Notes: a model not told the origin generated them from the letters alone. 64,000 nucleotides of DNA from Streptomyces sp. CC0208 (GCF_003443735.1 NZ_CP031969.1:186001-250000); one strand, 5' to 3'. Positions 1 to 9,381 are shown, counted from the first letter of the stretch. Numbers and translations: made by a program.

Positions 1-426
1 GGCGGGCACCGTGATGACCGCCTCCGTGACCTTCTCGCCCAGCTGTTTGGAGGCGTCGTCGGCGAGTTTGCGCAGGACCTGTGCGCTGATCTCCTCGGGA
101 GCGTAGAGCTTGTCGCGCACCTTGAAGCGGGCGGCGCCGCCGTCTCCCTCGACCACGTCGTACGTGACGGCCTTGGTCTCTTCGGAGATCTCGTCGAAGT
201 GCCGGCCGATGAACCGTTTGGCCGAGTAGATGGTGCCCTTGGGGTTGAGGATCGCCTGGCGGCGGGCCAGCTGGCCCACCAGGCGCTCGCCGGTGTCGGT
301 GAAGGCCACCACGGACGGTGTCGTGCGGTTGCCCTCGCTGTTGGGTACGACCGACGACTCGCCGCCCTCCCAGACGGCGATCACCGAGTTCGTGGTGCCC
401 AGGTCGATGCCTACTGCCTTGGCCAT
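1..426 (-). CDS. dnaK: Molecular chaperone DnaK (Hsp70), N-terminal part
   Basis: The first 142 residues of an Hsp70 chaperone are visible; the rest runs off the left edge. The ATPase domain begins with [14 protein letters not shown], the phosphate-1 loop of Hsp70 actin-fold ATPases, followed by the conserved [15 protein letters not shown] and [10 protein letters not shown] segments. The start at 426 is supported by AAAGGAG placed 8-9 bases upstream. DnaK refolds and holds client proteins with DnaJ and GrpE in the cytoplasm. No HspR-type inverted repeat was seen in the 67 bases before the gene, so this may be an additional dnaK copy rather than the main heat-shock operon; the downstream genes that would decide this lie outside the window. 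Confidence 0.97.
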   Translation of the reverse strand, partial: MAKAVGIDLGTTNSVIAVWEGGESSVVPNSEGNRTTPSVVAFTDTGERLVGQLARRQAILNPKGTIYSAKRFIGRHFDEISEETKAVTYDVVEGDGGAARFKVRDKLYAPEEISAQVLRKLADDASKQLGEKVTEAVITVPA

Positions 427-493
427 GAGGAACTCCTTTCACGACGGGCGACCCCGTTCGTCCTCGGAGACGCGCCCGGCTTTCCGCACTCGC

Positions 494-970
494 TCAGGTG
501 ACGGCGGGTCCGCTCCGCGGGCCGCCGCTCTTCCAGGCCCCGCTGCCGGTGCTGGTGCCGGTCCCGCTGGGCAGTTCGGTCAGCAGCCGCACCGCCTCCT
601 CGGCGACCGCTTCGTCGGCGACGACGTCGTACTGGCTGGGCTGCATGAAACTCACCGAGGCGAAGTCCCGGCGGCCACGCTGGGCCGCGTGCACCACCAG
701 GCCGAGCAGAGCACCGACGAGGGCTCCGAAAACCAGCCCGAACAGGGCGAGCAGCAGTCGTGACACGACCGGGTCCAGCCAGTTCAGCAGCCCGAAGATC
801 CACCCGATCAGTGCTCCGGCCAGGGCGCCGCTCGCCGCACCGTGCAGTGCGGCCCCGCCAAGTCCCATGCGGCCCGTCACCTGCTCGACCAGGCGCGCGT
901 CCTGCCCGCTGATGGCCACCCTCTCCACGGGAAAACCCCGAGGCGAGGTCCTGCGGGCCCGCTCGTTCAT
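494..970 (-). CDS. YflT-type general stress membrane protein
   Basis: A 158-residue protein that resembles the actinobacterial general stress proteins with a YflT-like domain. The segment FPVERVAISGQDARLVEQVTG near residues 13-33 is the family core, followed by a glycine-rich double membrane hairpin (about residues 40-90, repeated GALAGALIG and GALVGALLG patterns) and a C-terminal RRDFASVS... QYDVVADEAVAEEAVRLL segment. The usual N-terminal 20-30 residues of the family are shortened here. It lies 67 bases upstream of dnaK in the same direction, so the two may be co-transcribed. The start at 970 is inferred from where homology begins. Biochemical role is unknown; a membrane stress function is an inference from the family name and the dnaK neighbour. 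Confidence 0.7.
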   Translation of the reverse strand: MNERARRTSPRGFPVERVAISGQDARLVEQVTGRMGLGGAALHGAASGALAGALIGWIFGLLNWLDPVVSRLLLALFGLVFGALVGALLGLVVHAAQRGRRDFASVSFMQPSQYDVVADEAVAEEAVRLLTELPSGTGTSTGSGAWKSGGPRSGPAVT

Positions 971-1220
971 CAGCCAGTCCTCCCTGCCAGGCCACCAGTG
1001 CGCCCGGCGAGCCCGACACGCCCAGGGTGGCAAGGGAGCAGCGCGCTCCGCCTGCACCCGACAGGTCAGAAATCGACGCAGTCGGTCGGTCCAGGAGAGC
1101 AAGGCCAAAATCCAGACAAGTCGGATGACGTTGCCTAGGCTGGCGCTCGGGGCTCGCCCAGTCGTGGATCCCACGACTCGCTCGATCGCCTCCGACGACC
1201 GGAGGAGAACGGAGTGATCC

Positions 1221-2981
1221 ATGGCCTGCCATCCGTCGCGGAGGCTGCCCCCTGACGTGTCCGACCAGCAAGTGACCCGCCGACCGAGCGACACCGCGGG
1301 CACCGGACGGCACGACCCCAGCCCGCTCGCGGCGCTGGACCCACACGGGCTGCTGGTGCTGTCCCACGCCCTGTTCGCCTGCGCCGAGCAGAGTGAGATC
1401 GTGCGGTTGGCCATGGGGCACGTCAGTGCCCTTGGTCCCTACCACGCCGAGGCCGGATACCTCGTGACGAGCGACGGTTTGGCCCGCGTCCCCGGCCACG
1501 ACGCGGGAGCGCCGAAGGCCGACGACGCACGGATGAAGGACCTGGGCGAGGCCGACGGCTCCGTATCCCTTCCGGAACGGTCCTGGGCCTGGGCGTTCGG
1601 CCTGCGCGGGGCCGGCGGTCTGCTCGGCTACATCCTGGTCTCCGCCCGCTCCGGGCCCGACGAGCAGGGGCGTTTCCTCCTCTCGACCCTCGTGGGGCTC
1701 GCGTCGGCGGCCCTGTCACTGACGGTCACGCGTGCCGCGCGGCACGACGAGGCCGGTGAACTCAGCCAAGTCCGCACCGAACGGGACACCGCGTTGGTGC
1801 AGCTGGACATCATGCGCTCCGAACTGCACCTGCAGAAGACCGTGCACGAGGCCCTCGCCCGTGTCGCTGCCCGGGGCGGCGGCGAGGACGCCCTCACCCA
1901 AGCGCTGTACGAACTCACCGGGCTGTCGGCGCTCGTCGAGGACCGGTTCGGCAACCTGAGGTCCTGGGCGGGTCCCGGCCGCCCCGATCCCTATCCGGTG
2001 CGGTCCTCGACCCATCAGGAAGAGATGCTGCGGCAGGCCGCGCGCGAGCCGGGCCCGGTCAGAGTCAAGGACCGGCTGATCGCCCTGGTCCGCCCGCGCG
2101 GCGACGTCCTCGGCGTACTCGCCCTCGACGATCCCGAGGCGACGGCCGACGAGCACACCGTGTTCGCCCTGGATCACGCCCAGCGGTCGCTCGCCCAGGA
2201 GCTCATGCATATGCGCGAACTCGCCGAGGTCGAACTGCGGCTGCGCCGCCAGCTGATCGACGACCTGTTGGAGGGCACTGAAGAGACGAGCGCCTATGCC
2301 CGGGCTGAAGCCGTCGGCCACGACCTGCAACGCACCCATTACGTGGTCGTGGTGCACTGGCCGGGCAACGCCCCTGACGACTCCTTCACCCGTGCAGTGG
2401 AGCAGGCGACAGCCATCTCGGCGACCCGTCCGCTGATCACCCGTCGCGGGGACCGGATGGTACTGCTGACCGAAGCGAGGCCCTACGACGATGCCGTGTA
2501 CACGGCGCTGGCCCATGAGCTGGGAACGCCCGGCGGAGCGATCGGGGTGAGCACCCGCTGCGACTCCCCGGACGACATTCCCCGCTGTTACCAGGAGGCA
2601 TTGCGGGCCCTGGATGTGCGGCAGAACTCCCGCCAGCGCAGCGGGACGACGTTCTTCGACGACCTCGGGCTGTACCGGATCCTGGGGCCCGGAAACGATC
2701 TCCGGGAGCTCGAAGACTTCGTGCGAGAGTGGCTCGGCCAGCTGATCGACTACGACGCGGAGCACGACACCGAGTTGGTGGAGACGCTCGCGCGCTACTT
2801 CGACTGCGGAGGCAACTACGACGATGCGGCCGCCGCGCTGACGGTCCATCGCAGCACCCTGCGCTACCGGCTGCAGCGCATCCGTGAGATCAGCGACCGC
2901 GACCTGGCGGACGTGGACACCCGGCTCAATCTGCAGGTGGCAACGCGCGTCTGGAAGATCATCCTGGGCGGGCGGCGCTGA
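1221..2981 (+). CDS. PucR-family transcriptional regulator with GAF-like sensor region
   Basis: A 586-residue cytoplasmic regulator. Residues 45-160 look like a GAF-type ligand pocket, then a coiled-coil-like linker (about 175-205) and a second GAF-like region to about 320. The CdaR/GGDEF-like middle domain covers about 345-480, and the C-terminal helix-turn-helix (about 515-577) has the PucR hallmark YDDAAAALTVHRSTLRYRLQRI. Members usually activate neighbouring catabolic or developmental genes. GGAG sits about 9 bases before the ATG at 1221. It is monocistronic by position, ending in a strong hairpin. The ligand cannot be read from sequence, and no obvious target operon adjoins it except the divergent stress gene/dnaK pair. 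Confidence 0.85.
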   Translation: MACHPSRRLPPDVSDQQVTRRPSDTAGTGRHDPSPLAALDPHGLLVLSHALFACAEQSEIVRLAMGHVSALGPYHAEAGYLVTSDGLARVPGHDAGAPKADDARMKDLGEADGSVSLPERSWAWAFGLRGAGGLLGYILVSARSGPDEQGRFLLSTLVGLASAALSLTVTRAARHDEAGELSQVRTERDTALVQLDIMRSELHLQKTVHEALARVAARGGGEDALTQALYELTGLSALVEDRFGNLRSWAGPGRPDPYPVRSSTHQEEMLRQAAREPGPVRVKDRLIALVRPRGDVLGVLALDDPEATADEHTVFALDHAQRSLAQELMHMRELAEVELRLRRQLIDDLLEGTEETSAYARAEAVGHDLQRTHYVVVVHWPGNAPDDSFTRAVEQATAISATRPLITRRGDRMVLLTEARPYDDAVYTALAHELGTPGGAIGVSTRCDSPDDIPRCYQEALRALDVRQNSRQRSGTTFFDDLGLYRILGPGNDLRELEDFVREWLGQLIDYDAEHDTELVETLARYFDCGGNYDDAAAALTVHRSTLRYRLQRIREISDRDLADVDTRLNLQVATRVWKIILGGRR

Positions 2982-3017
2982 CCGCGGGCGCCTGGTGGGC
3001 AGGCGCTTCGGGTCAGC
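2977..3017 (+). terminator. Nested hairpin terminator after the PucR-type gene
   Basis: The outer arms GCTGACC (2977-2983) and GGTCAGC (3011-3017) enclose inner arms GCGCCTG (2988-2994) and CAGGCGC (3000-3006). The stop codon of the upstream gene lies inside the left outer arm. There is no T-run, as is usual in streptomycetes. Confidence 0.6.
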
Positions 3018-3365
3018 CCGGCACTTGTTGTGGCCTGACCGTCTATCGCCCAGCCCCTCCGAGCTGCGGAAGCTGCCCGCACATGAGGTGTGTTGCCGGG
3101 TACCGTCCCGCTCACTCTGCCTGAACCGCCCCGAGGGAGGCTCCAAGCACCCTCGCGTCGGCGAGGGGCCGCGACCTGACCGCGGCCACCGGATCATCCG
3201 GATCTGCGAGCTACTGGGCGTCCCCATCCTGGCCGACCGTACCCATCAAATGCGGCTTGGCACGACAGCACTGAAAACGCTCATCGAAGCAAGCCTGGTG
3301 AACACCGCAGGACGGGGTAAGCGGATTCCCGCAAGGTCCCCCGCACGTAAGTGATGCCTACCCCC
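3018..3365. other. Intergenic stretch with an unrecognised open frame
   Basis: After the terminator there is no gene I can support. An open plus-strand frame from about 3170 to 3354 encodes a protein-like string around HRIICELLG-type and TTALKTLIEASLVNTAGRGKR residues, without a start codon context or a family I recognise. It may be the tail of a lost gene. Confidence 0.3.
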
Positions 3366-3816
3366 ATGGCGCAGACACGAGACGTCGTTGAACTCATATG
3401 CGCAGCGTCGAAGCCGACCAGGCTACCGTCCTTCGGGAATTCTCCGATCTGCTGATCGCACACGCTCTGGCGGAAGAGGCGAGGTCTATCCCGCCCTGAA
3501 GCGCTACAAGAACATCGACGACGATGAGGTGGAACACGGCGAGGAGGAGCACGACGAGGGCAACAAGGCGCTCCTGGAACTCCTGGAAGTCGACGAGGTC
3601 GGCCCCGAGGAGTGGGATGAGAAGCTGGAAGAACTCGTGCCGGCCGTCACGCACCACGCCGACGAGGAGGAGCGCACCATCCTGAACGGAGCGCGCAAGA
3701 ATGTCGCCATGGAGCGCCGCCAGGAACTGGGCGAGGCGTTCATGGAAGAGCGCGAACGGCAGCTCAAGGCAGGCTGCGATGCCGTCGACATCGTGCGACG
3801 CATCGTCAGCTCCTGA
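3366..3816 (+). pseudogene. Hemerythrin HHE-domain protein, broken by a deletion and a frameshift
   Basis: Three plus-strand frames together spell one hemerythrin-like protein. MAQTRDVVELI starts at 3366; the frame from 3398 gives MRSVEADQATVLREFSDLLIAHALAEEA; the frame ending at 3816 gives EVYPALKRYKNIDDDEVEHGEEEHDEGNK and the rest to the stop. The first join lacks the usual first HHE histidine segment (roughly ten residues including HxxxxxLF), and the second join near 3482 is a one-base deletion, since one added G restores AEEAEVYPAL. Intact relatives bind a di-iron centre through HHE histidines and sense or store oxygen. The loss of an iron-ligand segment plus the frame break make this non-functional. 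Confidence 0.8.
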
Positions 3817-4021
3817 CCACTTTCCGTAGCCGCGCCCTATATGTCCCTGCTTCGGAACATGTCTGTGGGCCCCTCAAGAAATCCGAGCAGTCGGACGACC
3901 AGCACGACCCTCACCGCGCTTGCCTCGCTCAGCCCAGGCCGCCATTCACGGTGCCGTGAAAGTCCGCTATGGCCTTCTTTCGGCCATGCGGCATAAGATG
4001 CTGTGCACCTCTGCCGGGACC

Positions 4022-4037
4022 GCGGCTCCCAAGCCGC
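4022..4037. promoter_or_regulatory. Inverted repeat upstream of the WhiB-like gene
   Basis: GCGGCT and AGCCGC flank a 4-base loop, 40 bases before the WhiB-like start codon. It could be an operator or a 5' leader hairpin; no consensus regulator was recognised. Confidence 0.3.
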
Positions 4038-4076
4038 GTTGACACCTGTGCCCTGGACGGACCGCGGAGGTGCGGT

Positions 4077-4355
4077 ATGGCTCGTACACCCTCGATCGAG
4101 AAGCATCGTTCCGCCTGGCGCCTCCGGGCGCTGTGCGTGGGCGAGGACCCCGAACTGTTCTTTCCTCTGGTGGAGACGGACACCGCGACGGCGCGTGCCC
4201 GGGCCGTATGCCGCCGGTGCCCGGTGCTGCTCGCCTGCCGGGACTGGGCCGTCCGCCACGGTGAGGCGGACGGCGTCTGGGGCGACACGACCGCGAGCGA
4301 GCGCAGAGCGATCCGCGGCGCCCTCCTCGCAGATCGTCCATCCGGATCCGCTTGA
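4077..4355 (+). CDS. WhiB-family iron-sulfur transcription factor (Wbl)
   Basis: A 92-residue WhiB-like protein. Four cysteines (C20, C45, C48, C54) in the C-xn-CxxC-x5-C arrangement bind a 4Fe-4S cluster, followed by the family turn GVWGD (66-70) and a basic C-terminal stretch that contacts DNA or the sigma factor. Wbl proteins act as redox- or NO-responsive regulators bound to the principal sigma factor. GGAGG at 4066-4070 is six bases before this ATG and decides the start over an upstream in-frame ATG at 3969. It is convergent with pntB, with only about 55 bases between the stops. Which Wbl subtype it is cannot be set from sequence alone; the unusual D instead of G after GVWG is noted. Confidence 0.93.
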   Translation: MARTPSIEKHRSAWRLRALCVGEDPELFFPLVETDTATARARAVCRRCPVLLACRDWAVRHGEADGVWGDTTASERRAIRGALLADRPSGSA

Positions 4356-4372
4356 GCAGCTCGCCGACGTGA

Positions 4373-4409
4373 GGGTCGGGCGCCGATACGGCACGTAGGG
4401 AACCGACCC
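4373..4409. terminator. Possible weak bidirectional terminator
   Basis: GGGTCGG (4373-4379) pairs with CCGACCC (4403-4409) around a loop that itself contains GCCG-ATA-CGGC. It lies exactly between the convergent WhiB-like and pntB stops. Confidence 0.35.
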
Positions 4410-4410
4410 G

Positions 4411-5877
4411 TCAGCGACTGGGCACCGTCGGCTGCCGCGCCCCCGGCGCTGTCTCGCGTCGGTTGTCGGCGCCCAGGGCGCGCAGGATCTCCTCCACGCT
4501 CTGTTTGGCGTCGCCGAACAGCATGCTGCTGTTCTCCCGGAAGAACAGGGGGTTCTGCACACCCGCATAACCGGAGGCCATGGAGCGTTTGAAGACGACG
4601 ACCTGCTCGGCTTCCCAGACCCGCAGCACCGGCATCCCGGCGATCGGGCTCGCCGGGTCGTCGGTCGCGGCCGGGTTGACGGTGTCGTTCGCACCGATGA
4701 CCAGCACGACCGAGGTGCCGCCGAAGTCGTCGTTGATCTCGTCCATCTCCAGGACGATGTCGTAGGGCACCTTCGCCTCGGCCAGCAGCACGTTCATGTG
4801 ACCGGGCAGGCGCCCGGCGACGGGATGGACGCCGAAGCGGACCTCGACGCCCCGCCCGCGCAACTGCCGGGTCAGCTCCGCGACGGGATGCTGGGCCTGG
4901 GCGACGGCCATGCCGTAGCCGGGGGCGATGATCACCGAGCGGGCCTGCGCGAGCATCTCGGCCACCTCCGCGGCCCGCACCTCGCGGTGCTCCCCCTGCT
5001 CCTCCGCGCCGCCGGACGCCGCCTCGATACCGAAACCGCCCGCGATGACGGAGAGGAAGGACCGGTTCATCGCCTTGCACATGATGTACGACAGGTAGGC
5101 GCCGGACGAGCCCACGAGCGCGCCGGTGACGATGAGCAGGTTGTTGTCGAGGAGGAAACCGGCCGCGGCCGCCGCCCAGCCCGAGTAGCTGTTCAGCATG
5201 GAGACGACGACGGGCATGTCGCCGCCGCCGATGGAGGCGACCAAGTGCCAGCCGAGCGCCATGGCCAGCGCGGTCACCGTGATCATCAGGGGCAGGCTCG
5301 GACTGATCGTGAACCACACGGTCAGCGCGACGAACGCCACGAGCGCCCCGACGTTCAGGGCGTTCTTGCCCGGCAGCATCAGCGGCCGGGACTTGATGCG
5401 CGCCGACAGCTTCAGGAACGCGACGATCGAGCCGGTGAAGGTGACCGCGCCGATGAAGAGGCCGATGAACACCTCGGCGTGGTGGATGCCGAGCAGGTCG
5501 GCACCGATACGGTCCTGCGCCGCGCCGTGGGACTCCACCTCCAGGTAGCTGTTCCAGCCCACCAGCACCGCGGCCAGGCCGACGAAGCTGTGCAGGACGG
5601 CGATGAGTTCGGGCATCTGCGTCATCTCGACGCGCCGGGCCCGCCACAGGCCCAGCCCCGCGCCGAGCGCCATCGCCAGCACGATCAGCGCGACCGCTCC
5701 GGCGCTGATGCTCTGCGCCGCGACCACCACGGTGGCCACCAGGGCGAGACCCATGCCGGCGATGCCGTAGACGACGCCGGCACGGGAGGTGCGGTGCTGG
5801 GACAGACCGGCCAGGCTGAGGATGAACAGCAGGGCGGCGACCAGGTCGGCCGCGTGGGAGGCGGTCAGGGAGGTCAT
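4411..5877 (-). CDS. pntB: NAD(P) transhydrogenase subunit beta
   Basis: A 488-residue membrane protein that forms the NADP(H)-binding half of the proton-translocating transhydrogenase, which transfers hydride between NADH and NADP+ using the proton gradient. About nine membrane helices cover residues 10-265, with the conserved [17 protein letters not shown] and [13 protein letters not shown] regions. The soluble domain III follows, containing [18 protein letters not shown] (NADP-binding), [10 protein letters not shown] and the lysine/arginine-containing [19 protein letters not shown] loop. It starts six bases after the pntA stop, so the pair is an operon. The C-terminus has a short proline/arginine extension beyond the family end. 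Confidence 0.97.
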   Translation of the reverse strand: MTSLTASHAADLVAALLFILSLAGLSQHRTSRAGVVYGIAGMGLALVATVVVAAQSISAGAVALIVLAMALGAGLGLWRARRVEMTQMPELIAVLHSFVGLAAVLVGWNSYLEVESHGAAQDRIGADLLGIHHAEVFIGLFIGAVTFTGSIVAFLKLSARIKSRPLMLPGKNALNVGALVAFVALTVWFTISPSLPLMITVTALAMALGWHLVASIGGGDMPVVVSMLNSYSGWAAAAAGFLLDNNLLIVTGALVGSSGAYLSYIMCKAMNRSFLSVIAGGFGIEAASGGAEEQGEHREVRAAEVAEMLAQARSVIIAPGYGMAVAQAQHPVAELTRQLRGRGVEVRFGVHPVAGRLPGHMNVLLAEAKVPYDIVLEMDEINDDFGGTSVVLVIGANDTVNPAATDDPASPIAGMPVLRVWEAEQVVVFKRSMASGYAGVQNPLFFRENSSMLFGDAKQSVEEILRALGADNRRETAPGARQPTVPSR

Positions 5878-5883
5878 CTCGGC

Positions 5884-7440
5884 TCAGCCTTTCGAGAACA
5901 TGGACAGCATGCGGCGGGTGACGGCGAAACCCCCGAAGACGTTGACGCTCGTCAGCAGGATCGCCACGACCGACAGCGTGGTGACGATCCAGCTCTCGTG
6001 CCCGATCTGCAACAGGGCGCCGATCACGACGATCCCGGAGATCGCGTTGGTCACCGACATCAGCGGGGTGTGCAGCGCGTGGTGCACCTTGCCGATGACG
6101 TAGTAGCCGATCACCACCGCCAGTGCGAACACCGTGAAGTTGCCGGCGAGTTGGGCCGGAGCGAAGGCCACCAGCAGGAACATCGCGAGCATTCCGAGCC
6201 CGATCAGGCCGAAGCGCCGGGCGGGCGTCAGTCCTGGCTGGGTCGGTGCGGGCGCCTCGGGTGCGGCCGCGGGCGGTGCGGCAGGGACTGCCGAGACCGC
6301 GACGGGCGGCGGCGGCCAGGTCACGGCACCGTCCCGCACCACGGTCACCGCCCGCTGCACGACGTCGTCGAAGTCGATCGTCAGCTGCCCGTCCTTGCCT
6401 GGGGTCAGCAGTTTCAACAGGTTCACCAGGTTCGTGCCGAACAGCTGCGAGGCCTGGGCCGGAAGCCGGGAGGCCAGGTCGGTGTAGCCGATAAGGGTCA
6501 CCCCGTTGTCGGTCACCACGATCCGGCCCGGCACAGTGCCCTCGACGTTGCCGCCCATCGCGGCGGCCATGTCGACGATGACGCTTCCGGGCTTCATCAC
6601 GGCCACGTCCTCGGCCGTCAGCAGGCGCGGCGCGGGCCGCCCCGGGATCAACGCGGTGGTGATGACGATGTCCACGTCCCCGGCCTGCTCGTGGTAGAGC
6701 TCGGCGGCGGCGCGGTCGTAGTCGGCGGAGGTCGCCTTGGCATAGCCGTCGGTGCTCGCTTCCTGCGCGGCGTTCACCGGCAGATACTCGCCGCCCAACG
6801 ACGTCACCTGGTCCGCGACCTCCGGACGCGGGTCGGTGGCGCGCACGATCGCCCCGAGGCTGGAGGCGGCGCCGATCGCCGCGAGACCGGCCACGCCCGC
6901 GCCGGCCACCAGCACCTTCGCCGGCGGCACCTTGCCCGCCGCGGTGACCTGACCGGTGAAGAACCGTCCGAAGACGTGCGCGGCCTCGATGACCGCGCGA
7001 TAACCGGCGATGTTCGCCATCGAGGACAGCACGTCCATCGACTGGGCCCGCGAGATGCGCGGCACCGCGTCGAGCGCCAGGGCCGTCACCCCGGCATCGG
7101 CGAGCGCCTGGAGCGACTTGGGATTCTGCGCCGGGGCCAGCAGGGCGACCACGACCGCGCCCCTCCGCAACCGGCGGATCTCAGCCGCGGTGGGGGCGTT
7201 CACCTTCAGGACGACGTCCGCCTCCCAGGCCTCGGCAATCCTGGCGCCGACGTCGGCGTACGCCTGGTCGTCGAACCCTGAGGCCTCGCCGGCCCCGGAC
7301 TCGACGACGACCTCATAGCCGAGGCCGAGCAGCAGCCGTGTCGTCGCCGGGGTCGCCGCGACCCGTGTCTCTCCGGAGACGGACTCGGCCACGACGCCTA
7401 CGCGGCGAGGAGGATGGTGCGCGCTTTCTGCAGCAGACAT
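5884..7440 (-). CDS. pntA: NAD(P) transhydrogenase subunit alpha
   Basis: A 518-residue single-chain alpha subunit, like the Escherichia coli form rather than the split alpha1/alpha2 form. The NAD(H)-binding domain I covers residues 10-390 with the Rossmann motif VLVAGAGVAGLAAIGAASSLGA, the catalytic RDQ region given as ATDPRPEV and TALIPGRPAPRL, and SMANIAGYRAV. A proline/alanine linker (about 395-420) leads to four membrane helices including IGYYVIGKVHHALHTPLMSVTNAISG. With PntB it sits in the cytoplasmic membrane and supplies NADPH. The ATG at 7440 is the first good start; only weak AGGA lies before it. The neighbouring genes do not suggest a special pathway. Confidence 0.97.
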   Translation of the reverse strand: MSAAESAHHPPRRVGVVAESVSGETRVAATPATTRLLLGLGYEVVVESGAGEASGFDDQAYADVGARIAEAWEADVVLKVNAPTAAEIRRLRRGAVVVALLAPAQNPKSLQALADAGVTALALDAVPRISRAQSMDVLSSMANIAGYRAVIEAAHVFGRFFTGQVTAAGKVPPAKVLVAGAGVAGLAAIGAASSLGAIVRATDPRPEVADQVTSLGGEYLPVNAAQEASTDGYAKATSADYDRAAAELYHEQAGDVDIVITTALIPGRPAPRLLTAEDVAVMKPGSVIVDMAAAMGGNVEGTVPGRIVVTDNGVTLIGYTDLASRLPAQASQLFGTNLVNLLKLLTPGKDGQLTIDFDDVVQRAVTVVRDGAVTWPPPPVAVSAVPAAPPAAAPEAPAPTQPGLTPARRFGLIGLGMLAMFLLVAFAPAQLAGNFTVFALAVVIGYYVIGKVHHALHTPLMSVTNAISGIVVIGALLQIGHESWIVTTLSVVAILLTSVNVFGGFAVTRRMLSMFSKG

Positions 7441-7829
7441 GTCCTGTATCTCTCGTCAGAGGAGGTGCGAAAGGGAGATCTGCGGTGCGTGGGTTACGAC
7501 GTCCTGCCCCGTGATCGCCGGTACCTAACCCGCCGGTCGAGTACGGGCCGACAGCACGTGGCGGCGATGTTCTTCGCCCTGTGCTACCGAAGGGAAAACG
7601 CGGCCGGCCGCGGTGGCTGGCCCGGCGATCCGGCAACCCGCGACGACCGCGTCGCGCTCGATCACGCCCTGAGCCACATCGACACCGACATGACCACTTA
7701 CGCCCAGGGACTCCATCTCGAGCGCAGCGCAACGCAACGCAGCGCAGCGCAACGCACGCCGCATCCGCACCCCGAGAAGGTGTCGCTCACGAGACCGGAT
7801 CGACCGCCGCCGCTTCAGCAGTCCAAGAT
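7441..7829. other. Intergenic stretch with a short degenerate repeat
   Basis: No supported gene. Around 7722-7760 there is a low-complexity run built from CGCAGCG and CAACG units (about 40 bases), which looks like slipped-strand repetition. The pntA promoter probably lies at the left edge of this stretch. Confidence 0.4.
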
Positions 7830-8163
7830 CGCCGATACGACCTCGCCCTGATCGACGACTTGTCCGGGCACCCACCCGCCGAGGCCACCGGCCTGTCCGT
7901 CCGTCGTCCGCGCCGCGCGGACATCGTCCTGGCGATCCCCATGACCCACCCGCTCGCCACCCACCTCGGCCCGGCAAATGCCGTACAGCTGCGACAGCCC
8001 GTCCGCAACCAGCCCTGGCTGTCCGCCTCCACCGGCCACCCCGCCCGAGCGCATTCGTCGCCAGGGTGCAGGCAGCGCCTTCCTACCCACCGGCCTCGCC
8101 CAGGAGCACGCAGGCGTGGCCGCGCTGCGGCCGCGCCCCCACATGCAGCGACGCGTCAGCTGA
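7830..8163 (+). pseudogene. LysR-type regulator, remnant of the effector-binding domain
   Basis: A plus-strand frame gives RYDLALIDDLSGHPPAEATGL and ADIVLAIPMTHPLA, typical of the LysR co-inducer domain. A change of frame near 8055 is needed to read on into SAFLPTGLAQEHAGVAALRPRP, which is the usual end of such proteins, stopping at 8163. The N-terminal helix-turn-helix and first half are absent, and no start site is seen. It overlaps the convergent PucR-type gene end by a few bases. This is a decayed fragment with no expected product. Confidence 0.75.
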
Positions 8164-9295
8164 CCCCAAGTCCGACCGCCAGCGTCAGTTCAAGGACCCG
8201 GTCCGGCGATGCGAGATCCGGAAACAGCTCCCGCAGCTGAGACATCCGGTACCGGACTGTCTGGGGATGGACGAACAACGCCGCCGCCACCTCCTCCCGC
8301 CTGCCCTGGTGCAGCAGCCACGCCCGCAACGTCTCCTCCAGCCGCCGTGCGGTCGCGACCGGCAAGGTCCGCAGCGGTGCGAGGGCTCGGGCACGCAGGT
8401 CTGCGAATGCGTCCACGTCGGCGCTCAGCACCAGCTCGGGCAGGTGGTCCTCGGTGTCGCGGATATCGCACGAGAGGGAGCGCGCGCGTGCGGCTCGTGC
8501 GTACGAGGCGGACGCACGCGTCCATGGCCGGGCCGGGCCGACCACGGCGGTGCGGTCGGTCAGCTGCCGCAAGAGATGGGATCGGTCGGCATCGGGGACG
8601 AGCAGCACGCCGAAGGCATCGGGCAGATCGTCGAGGACGAGGGTGCTCGGGTCGAGCGTGCGGTAGGCGGGCCGGGCCTGGGCAGCGGGCAGCAGGACCG
8701 CGGTCAGCGAAACCGGAGGCTGCCACCCGGCGCGTTGCGCGGAGGCCAGCAGCACGTCCGGGCTCGCGCCGGCGAGGAGGTCGCGGGCCAGGTGTTCCAG
8801 GTGGCGCTCGTGGGCCCGGCCCTGGGCGGCCAGTTCGTCGGCGTGGCCTGCGGCGCTCGCGGCGGAGAGCTCGTCGATGTAGGCGAAGGTCAGCTCGGCG
8901 AACTTGGCGACCTCGGCGGCGGGCAGACCTGCGGGTACGGCACCGGCTGCCAGGCATCGCCAGGCCACGCGGGCACCGACGCGGTAGGCGCTGAGCAGGG
9001 CGTCCATCGAACGGCCGTCGCGGACCTCGCCGCGCCCCAGCTCGTAGGCTGCGTCACCGGCGTCGACGCCAGTGGCGTTCCCGCTCGCGAGGTCCAGGTA
9101 GTGTCCGAGGGCGGTGCGGACAGCTCGGCGGATGGTCGCGCCCATGCTGCCCGACAGAGCGTTGGCGTAGGAAGGGACCTCGTCGATGATCGCCTGCACG
9201 ACCTCGTCGGCGGTGGTCTTCAGCTCGGCCCGCAGTGCGGTGACCGTCGTCTCGTCCAGGGCCAGTTCGCTGGCTCTTTGGATTGCATGGCTCAT
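8156..9295 (-). CDS. PucR-family regulator, divergent from the desaturase operon
   Basis: A 379-residue regulator. The N-terminal half (about 25-175) is the helical RsbRD-N-like region found in many short PucR proteins, with ALGHYLDLASGN and LLSAYRVGARVAWR. The C-terminal helix-turn-helix is clear at about 318-372: LRAWLLHQGRREEVAAALFVHPQTVRYRMSQLREL. It is transcribed away from the ferredoxin reductase-desaturase pair across an 86-base gap with two inverted repeats, so it probably controls that operon and itself. Similar PucR-reductase-desaturase arrangements occur in other streptomycetes. The signal, perhaps a fatty acid or fatty acyl-CoA, is an inference from context. Confidence 0.88.
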   Translation of the reverse strand: MSHAIQRASELALDETTVTALRAELKTTADEVVQAIIDEVPSYANALSGSMGATIRRAVRTALGHYLDLASGNATGVDAGDAAYELGRGEVRDGRSMDALLSAYRVGARVAWRCLAAGAVPAGLPAAEVAKFAELTFAYIDELSAASAAGHADELAAQGRAHERHLEHLARDLLAGASPDVLLASAQRAGWQPPVSLTAVLLPAAQARPAYRTLDPSTLVLDDLPDAFGVLLVPDADRSHLLRQLTDRTAVVGPARPWTRASASYARAARARSLSCDIRDTEDHLPELVLSADVDAFADLRARALAPLRTLPVATARRLEETLRAWLLHQGRREEVAAALFVHPQTVRYRMSQLRELFPDLASPDRVLELTLAVGLGVS

Positions 9296-9298
9296 GTT

Positions 9299-9350
9299 TT
9301 GTTCCCTGCGAACAATTCAGCCGACCAGATTTACGTCCTGCGGTCAGGAC
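9299..9350. promoter_or_regulatory. Two inverted repeats in the divergent PucR/desaturase promoter
   Basis: TTGTTC-N5-GAACAA lies at 9299-9315 just outside the regulator start, and GTCCTG-N4-CAGGAC lies at 9335-9350, 31 bases before the reductase start. They are the only symmetric elements in the gap and are likely operators for the adjacent regulator. Confidence 0.5.
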
Positions 9351-9381
9351 TTTACGCCTTGGGGCACAGCAAGCTGGAGTC

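Noticed and set aside
1716..3227. A 503-codon minus-strand frame over the PucR-type gene
   Set aside because: It is antisense to a gene with a clear helix-turn-helix, and its composition is typical of a high-GC shadow frame.
4798..7281. An 827-codon plus-strand open frame opposite pntA-pntB
   Set aside because: It is the antisense shadow of the two transhydrogenase genes: rich in R, G, H, D, no family, no ribosome site; the minus-strand proteins are conserved end to end.
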